Shown piece by piece: positions 22,566 through 31,741 of a DNA stretch of 64,000 nucleotides. A model generated the notes under the pieces. It was not told the DNA's origin. It made no database searches and was given only the letters and a program-made list of their open reading frames with translations. The position numbers and the translations under genes are program-made. Numbering within the stretch: position 1 is the stretch's first letter; the number at the start of each line of letters is the position of its first letter. Location: assembly GCF_000196015.1 (NCBI RefSeq), contig NC_007973.1, positions 2,728,001 to 2,792,000 of the forward strand. The letters run 5' to 3'. The stretch is from Cupriavidus metallidurans CH34 (GTDB lineage: Bacteria > Pseudomonadota > Gammaproteobacteria > Burkholderiales > Burkholderiaceae).

Positions 22566-23759
22566 TTATGCGCGGCCGTACAGCGTCACCACGCAGGCGC
22601 CGCCGAGGCCAAGGTTGTGCTGCAATGCAAGCTGCACGCGCTCCACCTGCGTCGCCTCCGCCGTGCCCCGGATCTGGCGGGTCAGTTCGTAGCACTGCGC
22701 CAGGCCGGTGGCGCCCAGCGGATGGCCCTTGCTCAGCAGACCGCCCGACGGGTTGATCACGACCTTTCCGCCGTAGGTGTTGTCGCCGTCTTGCACCATC
22801 TTCTCGGCCTCGCCGATCTTCGCGAAGCCCAGCGACTCGTAGGTCAGCAGTTCGTTCTGCGCGAAACAGTCGTGCAATTCGCAGACCTGGATATCCGATG
22901 GGCTTACTCCAGCCGCCTCGTACACGGCCTTCGCGCCGCGCTCGGCCATATGGAAGCCGACCAGGCCGATCATCGACGGTGGATCGAAGCTCTGCGCCAC
23001 ATCGGTGGTCAATGACTGGGCCAGGATGCGCACATCGGTGCGGAGGTTGTGCTTCTTCGCGAAAGCTTCCGTGCAGACGATCGCGGCCGCGGCGCCGCTG
23101 GTGGGTGGGCAGGCCATCGAGCGGGTCATGACGCCAGGCCACATAACCTTCTCGTTCATCACGTCTTCCTCCGTCACCACGGTGCGGAACACGGCCAGCG
23201 GGTTGTTGGCGGCATGGCGGCTCGCCTTGGCGCGGATCTTCGCGAAGGTCTCCAGCTTCGTGCCGTACCTTTGCATATGCTCGCGACCGGCGCCGCCGAA
23301 CATCGTCAGTGCACTGGGCACACCGGCATCCAGCGCATCCTGCACCATCGGCGCCGAGATTTCCGTGAAGCGCGCCATTGCACGCTCACGGTCGGTCCAG
23401 ACGCTCGTCAGTGCGCCCGGCTGCATGAACTCGAAGCCCAGCGCCAGCGCGCATTCCACCGCGCCGCTTTCCACCGCCTGGCGAGCCAGGAACAGAGCGC
23501 TGGAACCCGTGGAGCAGTTGTTATTGACGTTGACAATGGGAATGCCGGTCACCCCGACCTTGTACAGCGCGGTCTGGCCGCAGGTGGAGTCACCGTACAC
23601 ATAGCCGACATAGGCCTGCTGGATCCTGTCATATGGCAGGCCCGCATCCTCCAGCGCGAGCCTGGTCGCCGTGGCGCCCATGACGCTGTAGGAATCGCTC
23701 TGACCCGGTTTCTTGAACGGGATCATGCCGACCCCGGCTACCACCACATGCTTGGACAT
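22566..23759 (-). CDS. SCPx-type thiolase (lipid-transfer thiolase), left arm
   Basis: 397-aa thiolase-fold enzyme of the sterol-carrier-protein-x group. Nucleophilic Cys region NNNCSTGSSAL, then ELHDCFAQNELL and the GHPLGATG motif near the C-terminus. SCPx thiolases cleave 3-oxoacyl-CoAs, including 2-methyl-branched and sterol side-chain forms, releasing acetyl- or propionyl-CoA. Paralog of the thiolase at 26413-27600; both begin VGMIPF. Confidence 0.9.
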   Translation of the reverse strand: MSKHVVVAGVGMIPFKKPGQSDSYSVMGATATRLALEDAGLPYDRIQQAYVGYVYGDSTCGQTALYKVGVTGIPIVNVNNNCSTGSSALFLARQAVESGAVECALALGFEFMQPGALTSVWTDRERAMARFTEISAPMVQDALDAGVPSALTMFGGAGREHMQRYGTKLETFAKIRAKASRHAANNPLAVFRTVVTEEDVMNEKVMWPGVMTRSMACPPTSGAAAAIVCTEAFAKKHNLRTDVRILAQSLTTDVAQSFDPPSMIGLVGFHMAERGAKAVYEAAGVSPSDIQVCELHDCFAQNELLTYESLGFAKIGEAEKMVQDGDNTYGGKVVINPSGGLLSKGHPLGATGLAQCYELTRQIRGTAEATQVERVQLALQHNLGLGGACVVTLYGRA

Positions 23760-23790
23760 CGCTGTTGTCTCCTCGCTGAAATCGTTGTAG

Positions 23791-24927
23791 TTACATCTTG
23801 CGCGTGATGATGTCGCGCATCACTTCATTGGACCCGCCGTAGACGCGCGCCACGCGCATGTCGACAAAGGCGCGGGCGATCGGATACTCGAGCATGTAGC
23901 CGTAGCCGCCATGCAGCTGGACCATGTCGTCAATGCATTTCCACTGCACTTCGGTGGCGTGCAGCTTGGCAATGGCGGCTTCTTCGCCCGACAGCCGGCG
24001 GCGCATGTGCTCGCCCAGGTAGTAGTCCACCATGGTGCGCAGCGCCACGGCATTGGCCTTGACATCGGCCAGCTTGAACTTGGTGTTCTGGAAGTCCCAG
24101 ACGGTGCCGCCAAAGGCCTTGCGGTCCTTCACATACTCGATGGTCTGTTCCAGCAGGCGTTCGATCTTGGCGGCAGCCGTCACAGCGATGATGAACCGCT
24201 CCTGTGCCAGGTCGTGCATCAGGTAGCCAAAGCCCTTGTTCACTTCGCCCAGCAGGTTGCCCGCCGGCACGCGCACGTTGTCGAAGAACAGCTCGGCGGT
24301 ATCCTGCGAGTGCATGCCCACCTTGTGCAGCTTGCGGCCGCGGCGGAAGCCTTCTCGGTTGGTCTCGACCAGGATCAGGCTCACGCCCCTGGCGCCGGCC
24401 GCGGGGTCGGTCTTGCAGACCACCATCACCATGTCCGAGCAGAAGCCGTTGCTGATGAAGGTCTTGCTGCCATTGATGACCCATTCGTCGCCGTCGCGCA
24501 CCGCCGTAGTCCGGCAGGCCTTGACGTCCGAGCCGCCTCCCGGCTCGGTGATGGCAACGGCGAGGATGGTCTTGCCCGCGCAGATGTCGGGCAGCCAGCG
24601 CTGCTTCTGTTCCTCCGTGCCCAAGCGGGCAATGTAGGGCGCCACGATATCCGAGTGCAGCCCGAACGACACGCTGACACCGGCATAGGCCATTTCCTCG
24701 GCGATGATGGCCGCGTGGCCGAAGTCGCCACCGCCGCCGCCATACTCGGTCGGCAGTGCCGTGCAAAGAAGCCCTTCGCGCCCGGCCTTGAGCCAGGTTT
24801 CGCGGTCGACGATGCCGTCGGCCAGCCATTGTTCCTGGCGCGGTACGCATTCGCGCTCCAGGAAACGGCGCACGGTGGTGCGGAACTGCTCATGATCTTC
24901 ACGATAGACACTGCGAACGACTTCCAC
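23791..24927 (-). CDS. Acyl-CoA dehydrogenase, left arm
   Basis: 378-aa FAD-dependent ACAD. FAD/substrate signature AITEPGGGSDVKACRTTA, GSKTFISNG, and the C-terminal helix with HGGYGYMLEYPIAR, where the Glu of LEYP occupies the MCAD catalytic-base position. It oxidises acyl-CoA to trans-2-enoyl-CoA, passing electrons to ETF. First gene of the leftward arm, with its start in the 278-bp divergent region facing its paralog at 25206. Full length, no defects. Confidence 0.92.
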   Translation of the reverse strand: MEVVRSVYREDHEQFRTTVRRFLERECVPRQEQWLADGIVDRETWLKAGREGLLCTALPTEYGGGGGDFGHAAIIAEEMAYAGVSVSFGLHSDIVAPYIARLGTEEQKQRWLPDICAGKTILAVAITEPGGGSDVKACRTTAVRDGDEWVINGSKTFISNGFCSDMVMVVCKTDPAAGARGVSLILVETNREGFRRGRKLHKVGMHSQDTAELFFDNVRVPAGNLLGEVNKGFGYLMHDLAQERFIIAVTAAAKIERLLEQTIEYVKDRKAFGGTVWDFQNTKFKLADVKANAVALRTMVDYYLGEHMRRRLSGEEAAIAKLHATEVQWKCIDDMVQLHGGYGYMLEYPIARAFVDMRVARVYGGSNEVMRDIITRKM

Positions 24928-25205
24928 GACGTCTCCTCCCTGTCAGGTATTGGCGTAGCCGGCAGGTCAAACGATCCGGCCGGCTCTCGGTGAACGGATG
25001 ATGCGCCGCGAGCCCCACCACCCCCCCTCCCCGATATGGGTAGTCCGGACACCCCGCTGCACGCCGGGGCGGAACCGGGGCCAGCCCCTACCCAACTCGG
25101 GGAGGCGTTCGCCTACAGGCTGGCCGCCATCATTTCCCGCAATGGCAGCGAGTGCGGTGACCACCGCCCTGCCCTCAGGTAACCAGGACCAGCAAGGAGA
25201 TCACT
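24928..25205. promoter_or_regulatory. Divergent promoter/operator region of the two ACAD arms
   Basis: 278 bp between the divergent ACAD starts. Two inverted copies of a 17-nt site lie here: CTCCCCGATATGGGTAG (25027-25043) and, on the other strand, CTCCCCGAGTTGGGTAG (25088-25104). They match at 15 of 17 positions, with centres 61 bp apart. Likely binding sites for one of the LAL regulators, one site serving each direction. Confidence 0.65.
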
Positions 25206-26345
25206 GTGGACATCACCCGTACCGTGTTCCGCGAGGACCATGAGATGCTGCGCGACAGCGCGCGGCGCTTCTTCGAGCGCGAATGCGCGCCACACCAGGA
25301 GGCGTGGGACCAGGCCGGCCGCGTCGACCGCGAAACCTGGCTCAAGGCCGGCCGTGAAGGCCTGTTGTGCGTCGCGATCCCGACCGAGTACGGCGGTGGC
25401 GGCGGCGACTTCGGGCACTCCGCGGTGGTGCTGGAGGAAATGCACCGCGCCGGCATCTCGGGGGCCGGCTTCTCTCTGCACTCTGACATCGTCGCGCCGT
25501 ACATCAACCGCCTGGGTACCGAGGAACAGAAGCAGCGCTGGCTGCCCGACATCTGCGCAGGCAAGACCATCCTGGCGGTGGGCATTACCGAGCCGGGAGG
25601 CGGCTCGGACGTCAAGGCCTGCCGGACTACGGCGGTGCGCGACGGCGACGAATGGGTCATCAACGGCAGCAAGACCTTCATCTCCAACGGCATGAGCGCC
25701 GACCTGATCATGCTGGTCTGCAAGACCGACCCCGCAGCCGGCGCCAGGGGCGTGAGCCTGATCCTGGTCGAGACCAACCGAGAGGGTTTCCGCTGCGGCC
25801 GCAAGCTGCACAAGGTCGGCCAGCCGGCTGCCGACACCGCCGAACTGTTCTTCGACAACGTGCGCGTGCCGGCGGGCAACCTGCTGGGCGAGCCAAACCA
25901 GGGCTTTGGCTACCTGATGCAGGAGCTGGCGCAGGAGCGCCTGATCATCGCGCTGTACGCCGCCACGGCACTGGAGCGCCTGCTCCGCATCACGCTGGAA
26001 TATGTGAAGGACCGCAAGGCTTTCGGCGGCACCGTCTGGGACTTCCAGAACACCAAGTTCAAGCTGGCCGATGTCAAGGCCAATGCCGTGGCGCTGCGCA
26101 CCATGGTGGACTACTACCTGGGCGAACACATGCGCCGCAAGCTCACCGTCAATGAAGCGGCCATTGCCAAGCTGTATTCGACCGAAACGCTGTGGAAGTG
26201 CATCGACGACATGGTCCAGCTGCACGGCGGTTACGGCTACATGCTCGAGTACCCGATCGCGCGGGCCTTTACGGACTACCGCGTGTCCCGCGTGGTGGGC
26301 GGCGCCAACGAAGTGATGCGCGAACTGATCGCACGCAAGCTCTGA
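25206..26345 (+). CDS. Acyl-CoA dehydrogenase, right arm
   Basis: 379-aa ACAD, close paralog of the left-arm enzyme. It has GITEPGGGSDVKACRTT, GSKTFISNG, TVWDFQNTKFKLADVKANA and HGGYGYMLEYPIAR with the catalytic Glu. GTG start at 25206 is preceded by AAGGAG at good spacing and gives an N-terminus (DITRTVFREDHE) aligning with the paralog EVVRSVYREDHE. First gene of the rightward arm ACAD-thiolase-SDR. The two ACADs might act on different chain lengths or form a mixed tetramer. Confidence 0.92.
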   Translation: MDITRTVFREDHEMLRDSARRFFERECAPHQEAWDQAGRVDRETWLKAGREGLLCVAIPTEYGGGGGDFGHSAVVLEEMHRAGISGAGFSLHSDIVAPYINRLGTEEQKQRWLPDICAGKTILAVGITEPGGGSDVKACRTTAVRDGDEWVINGSKTFISNGMSADLIMLVCKTDPAAGARGVSLILVETNREGFRCGRKLHKVGQPAADTAELFFDNVRVPAGNLLGEPNQGFGYLMQELAQERLIIALYAATALERLLRITLEYVKDRKAFGGTVWDFQNTKFKLADVKANAVALRTMVDYYLGEHMRRKLTVNEAAIAKLYSTETLWKCIDDMVQLHGGYGYMLEYPIARAFTDYRVSRVVGGANEVMRELIARKL

Positions 26346-26412
26346 GCGCGACGCGAACGATCACGGTGCTACCTGCCCGCAAGCCGCGGGCCAATTATCT
26401 GGAGAAGACAAG

Positions 26413-27600
26413 ATGAGTGAAAAAGTACTGGTTGGCGGCGTGGGGATGATTCCCTTCAGCAAGCCGGGCGCCAGCCCCAGCTATACCGACATGGGTGCGG
26501 AGGCAGTCCGGCGGGCGCTGGCCGACGCCGGCATCGGCTACGAGCAGGTGCAGCAGGCCTACGTCGGCTATGTGTACGGTGACTCCACCTGCGGCCAGAC
26601 GGCGTTGTACGAAGTCGGCCTGACCGGCATTCCTGTGGTCAACGTCAACAACAACTGTTCGACGGGTTCCACCGCGCTCTACCTGGCCCGCCAGGCCGTG
26701 GCGCTGGGCGACGCCGACTGTGTGCTGGCACTCGGCTTCGAGCAGATGCAGGCCGGCGCGCTGAAGTCGCACTGGGACGACCGCCCCAAAACACGCGCCC
26801 GCTTTGCGCACGTGCTGCAGGATCTGACCGCCGACGTGGCTGACCTGCCGCAGGCACTGCGCACGTTCGGCGGCGCGGGCCGCGAGCATATGCAGAAGTA
26901 CGGCACGAAGATGGAAACCTTTGCCGCCATCCGCGCCAAGGCCAGCCGCCACGCCGCCAACAACCCGCTGGCACTGTTCCGGAACGTGGTCACCACCGAA
27001 GAGGTCATGAACGACAAGGTGATGTGGCCCGGCGTCATGACTCGCCTGATGGCCTGCCCGCCGACCTGCGGCGCCGCCGCCGCGCTGATCGTCTCGGAGA
27101 AGTTCGCGAAGAAGCACGGTCTACGCACCGACGTGCAAATCCTGGCCCAGGCCATGGCCACGGATCCAGTCGAATCGTTCGATCCGCCCTCCATGATCAG
27201 CTATGCCGGCTTCCACATGGCGCAAGCCGCTGCCAACAAGGTCTACGAGAAAGCAGGCGTGAACCCGAAGGACATCCGAGTCGCGGAGTTGCATGACTGC
27301 TTCGCCCATAACGAGTTGCTGAGCTACGAGGCGCTGGGCCTGTGCGGCATTGGCGAAGGCGAGAAGTTCGTGATGGACGGCGACAACACCTACGGCGGCC
27401 GCGTTGTGACCAATTCCTCCGGTGGCCTGCTGTCGAAGGGCCACCCGCTCGGCGCGACGGGCCTCGCCCAGTGCTACGAACTGACCCACCAGTTGCGCGG
27501 CACCGCGGACAAGCGCCAGGTGGAAGGCGCGAAGCTCGCGCTGCAGCACAACATCGGCCTGGGCGGCGCCTGCGTGGTGACGCTCTACGGCAAGGCCTGA
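26413..27600 (+). CDS. SCPx-type thiolase (lipid-transfer thiolase), right arm
   Basis: 395-aa paralog of the left-arm thiolase. Active-site Cys region NNNCSTGSTAL, ELHDCFAHNELL and GHPLGATGLAQC. It starts at ATG 26413 after a GGAGAAG ribosome site, 67 bp behind the ACAD. Role: thiolytic cleavage of the 3-oxoacyl-CoA made by the co-encoded SDR. Strong conservation between arms but clearly diverged protein sequence suggests an old duplication. Confidence 0.9.
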   Translation: MSEKVLVGGVGMIPFSKPGASPSYTDMGAEAVRRALADAGIGYEQVQQAYVGYVYGDSTCGQTALYEVGLTGIPVVNVNNNCSTGSTALYLARQAVALGDADCVLALGFEQMQAGALKSHWDDRPKTRARFAHVLQDLTADVADLPQALRTFGGAGREHMQKYGTKMETFAAIRAKASRHAANNPLALFRNVVTTEEVMNDKVMWPGVMTRLMACPPTCGAAAALIVSEKFAKKHGLRTDVQILAQAMATDPVESFDPPSMISYAGFHMAQAAANKVYEKAGVNPKDIRVAELHDCFAHNELLSYEALGLCGIGEGEKFVMDGDNTYGGRVVTNSSGGLLSKGHPLGATGLAQCYELTHQLRGTADKRQVEGAKLALQHNIGLGGACVVTLYGKA

Positions 27601-27688
27601 CCAACGGTCACGAATGCGGCGGCTTCGTGTCGCCGCCCCTCGAAATCTTGAAATCCCACAGCGGGAAACATCCAGCAGGAGTATGAAC

Positions 27689-28519
27689 ATGAGCAGGAAA
27701 CTGGAAGGCAAGGTTGCCATCGTCACTGGTGCAGGGCGTGGTATCGGCCGCTGCATCGCCCTGAAGTTCGCCAGCGAAGGCGCCGGCGTGGTTGTCAACG
27801 ATCTTGATGCCGCACCGGCCAATGATGTGGTGGAGGAGATCCGCCGCAGCGGCGGCAAGGCACTGGCCTTTGCCTGCAATGTCACCGAGCCGGACTTCGG
27901 CGAACGCCTGGTCAAGGCCACACTGGAGGCGTTCGGCGGCATCGACATCATCGTCAACAATGCTGGCTATACCTGGGACAACGTCATTCAGAAGATGAGC
28001 GACGAACAGTGGGACGCCGTCATCGACTGCCACCTGAAGGCGCCCTTCAACCTGCTACGGGCGGCCCAGCCCTACTTCCGCGAAGTCAGCAAGGCCGAGG
28101 CCGCCGAGGGCCGCGAGGTCTTCCGCAAGGTGGTCAATATCTCGTCGATCTCCGGTACGCAGGGTAACGCCGGGCAGGTCAACTACTCCGCCGCCAAGGC
28201 GGGCGTGATGGGCATGACCAAGACGCTGGCCAAGGAATGGGGCCGGATGAAGGTCAACGTCAACTGCGTGGCCTTCGGCTTCATCTCCACCCGCCTGACC
28301 GAGGCCACCACCGAAGAGAAGACCGTGAGCATCGAAGGCCGCGACATCAAGGTCGGCGTCAATCCGGAGCGCATCGCGCAGGCCAGCAAGGAGATGGCGC
28401 TCGGCCGCCCCGGCACGGCGGAAGAAGCCGCCGGCTCGGTCTACATGTTCTGCATTCCCGAATCGAACTACGTGACCGGCCAGACCATCATTTGCGGCGG
28501 CGGTCGCGGCGGATTCTGA
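27689..28519 (+). CDS. SDR dehydrogenase, (3R)-hydroxyacyl-CoA type, right arm
   Basis: 276-aa paralog of the SDR at 20694-21527. It has TGAGRGIG, IIVNNAGYTWDNVIQKM, NISSISGTQGNAGQ and YSAAK. ATG at 27689 (MSRKLEGK) is chosen because AGGAG lies 7 nt before it; ATG at 27683 is too close to the ribosome site. It ends the right arm and converges with the second LAL regulator 104 bp later. Confidence 0.9.
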   Translation: MSRKLEGKVAIVTGAGRGIGRCIALKFASEGAGVVVNDLDAAPANDVVEEIRRSGGKALAFACNVTEPDFGERLVKATLEAFGGIDIIVNNAGYTWDNVIQKMSDEQWDAVIDCHLKAPFNLLRAAQPYFREVSKAEAAEGREVFRKVVNISSISGTQGNAGQVNYSAAKAGVMGMTKTLAKEWGRMKVNVNCVAFGFISTRLTEATTEEKTVSIEGRDIKVGVNPERIAQASKEMALGRPGTAEEAAGSVYMFCIPESNYVTGQTIICGGGRGGF

Positions 28520-28623
28520 GGCAGGGGCAACGGGGCTGCCTGTAGAGAGTCCCGCCTTGCGGCAACCCCGATTGCCAAAGGCGCCGGCAAATTGGGGAGC
28601 GGATCGCGCGGACGTCGACGGCC

Positions 28624-31401
28624 TCAGCGAGGTCTGGGGGCGCCGAGGTCTGGCGTATCGGCGGCCAGATCGCGCAACAGAGCCACGGCTTCATCTCTAC
28701 CGGACACGCCGAGCTTGATGTAGATGTTCTTGAGATGCCACTTCACCGTCTCCGGCGAAATGGAAAGCGTGCGCGCCACCATCTTGTTCGACATCGCCTG
28801 CGCGATCAGCTTCAGGACTTCAGCCTCGCGCTCGCTGAGCGTCCTGATAGGCGTGGAGCGGCGCACGGCGGAAGCTGGCGCCACCGCGCGGCCGCGCCAT
28901 CGGCTCGACGCTTCCAGCAGGCGCCTGGCATAAAAGGCCACGACCGGGTCGAGCCCCTGCTCGTCCAGCAACCTGCGCATCAGCCCCTGTCCGCCTGTCG
29001 CTGCGTCGAGAAGGCTGCGCACCAGACCAAACCGCTGGCCATGGCGCAGCGCCCCACAGAGGTGCTCCCGTGCAGCGCGTGCATTGCCGCGCCCGTCCTC
29101 GGCCACGGCGCACTGAACCAGCACGGTGGCGAAGTGCCGGCCTCGCGCGGCAAGCTCCACGCTGTCCAGGAGTGGCCTCAGGCGTGCCATGGCGCCATCG
29201 TAGTCATGGCGGTGCAGGGCCAGGCCGCTGGCGGACAGTTGCGCCACGACGTCGATCTCCCACACCGAAGCGCGGCCGGCCCCCGCTTCGGTCGACAGCT
29301 TCTGCGCGCGGGCGACGGTTGCTTCGGCCAGGTCGATCTCGCCCTCCTGCAACTGCCAGCGTGAGCGCACGGCCAGGGCCAGGGCCAGCAGACGGTCGAG
29401 GTGGTGCCGCACGGCGTAATCCTCCAGCCGGTCCAGGTAGGCAGCGGCCTCCAGGCGCCGCCCGGCGACACGATGGGACAGCGCAAGCATGAGCAGGGCA
29501 CGCAGGACCGCGTCGGGGACCGAAACGGCTTCCAGTTGCTCGATCCGATTCTCCAGCAATTCGCAGACGGAATCGATCTCATTGAGTTCGTAGAAGGTCT
29601 CGCTCAGCAGCACTGCGGCCATGTGCGCGGCGCCCACATATTCGCCGCCAAGCTGCTCCGCCTCGTTCAGCACCTGGCGGAGCACCGGCTCGGCTTGCAG
29701 GATCTTGCCTTCCATCAACAGGCTGAGCCCGGACAGACAGCGTCCGACCAGACCGCTGACCATCGCGCCACCCCGCAGCGTGCTGTCGGCCAATACTTGC
29801 CGCGCCCGCTCGTGCTCGCCTCGGTGCATGTGGAGCCAGCCCACCACATTGCCGCGCGCGGTCAGCAGGAAATCGTCCGCATCCGCGGGTACACGCTCCA
29901 GTTCCGGCAACAGGACTGCCGCAGCACCGATGTCATCCTGCATCAGGGCCATGCCGCCCCGCAGCACCGTGACAGCGTAACGCTCGCGCAGCCCCAGCGT
30001 GGCGGCCTGCTGCGCAAGGCGCCCGATTGCCTGCGCGGCCGCATCTAGCCGGCGCGCACGCAGGTTGATGTGGGCCTGCATCAGTTGCAGCGAGAAGCGC
30101 GACTCGACCTGCTCGGGCGGCAGCATGCGCAGAAGGCTGGTCAACTGGCCGAGGCCCCCGCGTGCCAGCAGTTCGGAAGCACGCGCCTCGATCGCATCGG
30201 CGGCCGCGTTCGCCTCGCCGGCGAGCACGGCATGCCGGACTGCCTCTTCCACCTGGTCGCGCTGCTCGAACCAGCGCGATGCCGCCGCATGGAGCGCTTG
30301 CTGCTGTGCGACCGGCATTGCCTCCACCCGCGCAAGCAGCACTTCGCGCAGCAGGGGATGAAGGCGATACCAGCTTTCGTGCTCATGGCCGCTGACCTGG
30401 ATGATGAACAGATTGCTGCTGTCCAGCCTGACCAGCCGCGTGGTCATGCGCGCAACGGCGTGCGGCTCACCGACCAGGGCCGCGCACAGGGGGGCGCAAA
30501 AGCGGCTGCAGATCGCCACGCAGGTCAGCAGCTTCTGGTCGTCCTCGGCGAGCTTCTGCAAGACCTCGCGCTCGAAATACTCGGCGAAGGCACTCGCATC
30601 GCGCAATGCAGTGGGCGAAAAGCCAGCCCCTTGCTTCGCCTTGATATCCAGCGCGAACAATTGCAATCCGGCGACCCAGCCGTCGGTCAGATCGTGCAGC
30701 CGGCGGGCGTCGCGCGGGCTGATCCCGCCAAGCTGGTCACGCAGGTAGGCTTCGGATTCCTCGGGGCTGAAACGCAGGTCGCGCAAGTCAAACTTCGTGA
30801 CGAGGCCTTGCGAGTGCAAGCGCGCCAGCGACAGTGACAACTCGCCGCGCGAGCACAGCACCAGGTGCAGGTGCGGCGGGGCGTAGTCGAGCAGCCATTG
30901 CAGCGCCTGCCAGATGCGCGCGTCCTGGATGTGATGCACATCGTCGAGCACGAGGACCAGGTCCCGTGGCTGGCTGGCAACTGCCTCGATCAGCGTGACC
31001 ACCCAATGCTCGACCCTGGATGCGTCGCTGCCGTCCCCGATGAGGTTCGCGGCCTTGCGCGCAATCTCGCCCTCGACCAGCCCGATGCTGGCGAGCAGGC
31101 AGTCGAAAAAGCGGCCCGGCTCGTCGTCCTCTTCGGCCAGCGACAGCCATGCCACTTCGAAGCCCAGTGATACCAACACCTGGCGCCAACTCACCATCGT
31201 CGAAGTCTTGCCGCATCCGGCTGGGCCCTGGATCACCACGCAACGCTGGTGCCGCGCTTCCAGCAGCCGCGCCAGCAGCGCCTCGCGAGCCAGTGGCCGC
31301 CGTGCAGGACGTGGCGGTACCAGCTTGGTGCCGGCAATGGGCTCGAATACGTGCGAGTGGATGCTTGCCAACGGTGTCTGCCCTGATTGGTACGAAGACA
31401 T
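28624..31401 (-). CDS. LAL/MalT-type LuxR transcriptional activator 2
   Basis: 925-aa MalT-family activator. Walker A GPAGCGKT (about 59-66), Walker B LVLVLDDVHHIQD, a long helical repeat region and a C-terminal LuxR HTH (LSEREAEVLKLIAQAMSNKMVA ... TVKWHLKNIYIKLG). It is transcribed away from the Bug-receptor gene, sharing a 340-bp divergent region with it. With activator 1 it brackets both arms of the acyl-CoA cluster. The two proteins share architecture but are not recent copies. Confidence 0.9.
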   Translation of the reverse strand: MSSYQSGQTPLASIHSHVFEPIAGTKLVPPRPARRPLAREALLARLLEARHQRCVVIQGPAGCGKTSTMVSWRQVLVSLGFEVAWLSLAEEDDEPGRFFDCLLASIGLVEGEIARKAANLIGDGSDASRVEHWVVTLIEAVASQPRDLVLVLDDVHHIQDARIWQALQWLLDYAPPHLHLVLCSRGELSLSLARLHSQGLVTKFDLRDLRFSPEESEAYLRDQLGGISPRDARRLHDLTDGWVAGLQLFALDIKAKQGAGFSPTALRDASAFAEYFEREVLQKLAEDDQKLLTCVAICSRFCAPLCAALVGEPHAVARMTTRLVRLDSSNLFIIQVSGHEHESWYRLHPLLREVLLARVEAMPVAQQQALHAAASRWFEQRDQVEEAVRHAVLAGEANAAADAIEARASELLARGGLGQLTSLLRMLPPEQVESRFSLQLMQAHINLRARRLDAAAQAIGRLAQQAATLGLRERYAVTVLRGGMALMQDDIGAAAVLLPELERVPADADDFLLTARGNVVGWLHMHRGEHERARQVLADSTLRGGAMVSGLVGRCLSGLSLLMEGKILQAEPVLRQVLNEAEQLGGEYVGAAHMAAVLLSETFYELNEIDSVCELLENRIEQLEAVSVPDAVLRALLMLALSHRVAGRRLEAAAYLDRLEDYAVRHHLDRLLALALAVRSRWQLQEGEIDLAEATVARAQKLSTEAGAGRASVWEIDVVAQLSASGLALHRHDYDGAMARLRPLLDSVELAARGRHFATVLVQCAVAEDGRGNARAAREHLCGALRHGQRFGLVRSLLDAATGGQGLMRRLLDEQGLDPVVAFYARRLLEASSRWRGRAVAPASAVRRSTPIRTLSEREAEVLKLIAQAMSNKMVARTLSISPETVKWHLKNIYIKLGVSGRDEAVALLRDLAADTPDLGAPRPR

Positions 31402-31741
31402 GATTCTGTGGTGCCGGACTCATCACGCAGGCAGCGGCCCGGCGACGGGAAGCTGGACATTATAGTGACATGTTCCGCGCACCAGCCAGTAAGAGGATCT
31501 CGGTAGTTCCGCCGTTCGGCAGGCTCCGTGCACGGCTCGGCATGCTGCATCGCGGCGCAAATACCCCCCATTCTTTACTCCGTTCGGGTAGGCAGTGGTC
31601 TCTGTCGGCCCATGCATGATGATGACTTCTGCCACAGCACCGGGAACCCGGGAATGAGCCATGGCCGCCCTGCCTTCCGGCCGGCCGAGCAACCCATGAC
31701 AAGATGCGGCGGACACCAGCCGCGACAAGGAGACTGCAACG
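31402..31741. promoter_or_regulatory. Divergent region between LAL activator 2 and the Bug receptor
   Basis: 340 bp without a credible gene. Contains CTCCGTTCGGGTAG (31578-31591), a shortened match to the cluster pseudo-palindrome, and ATACCCCCCA just upstream. Promoters for both flanking genes must lie here. Confidence 0.45.
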
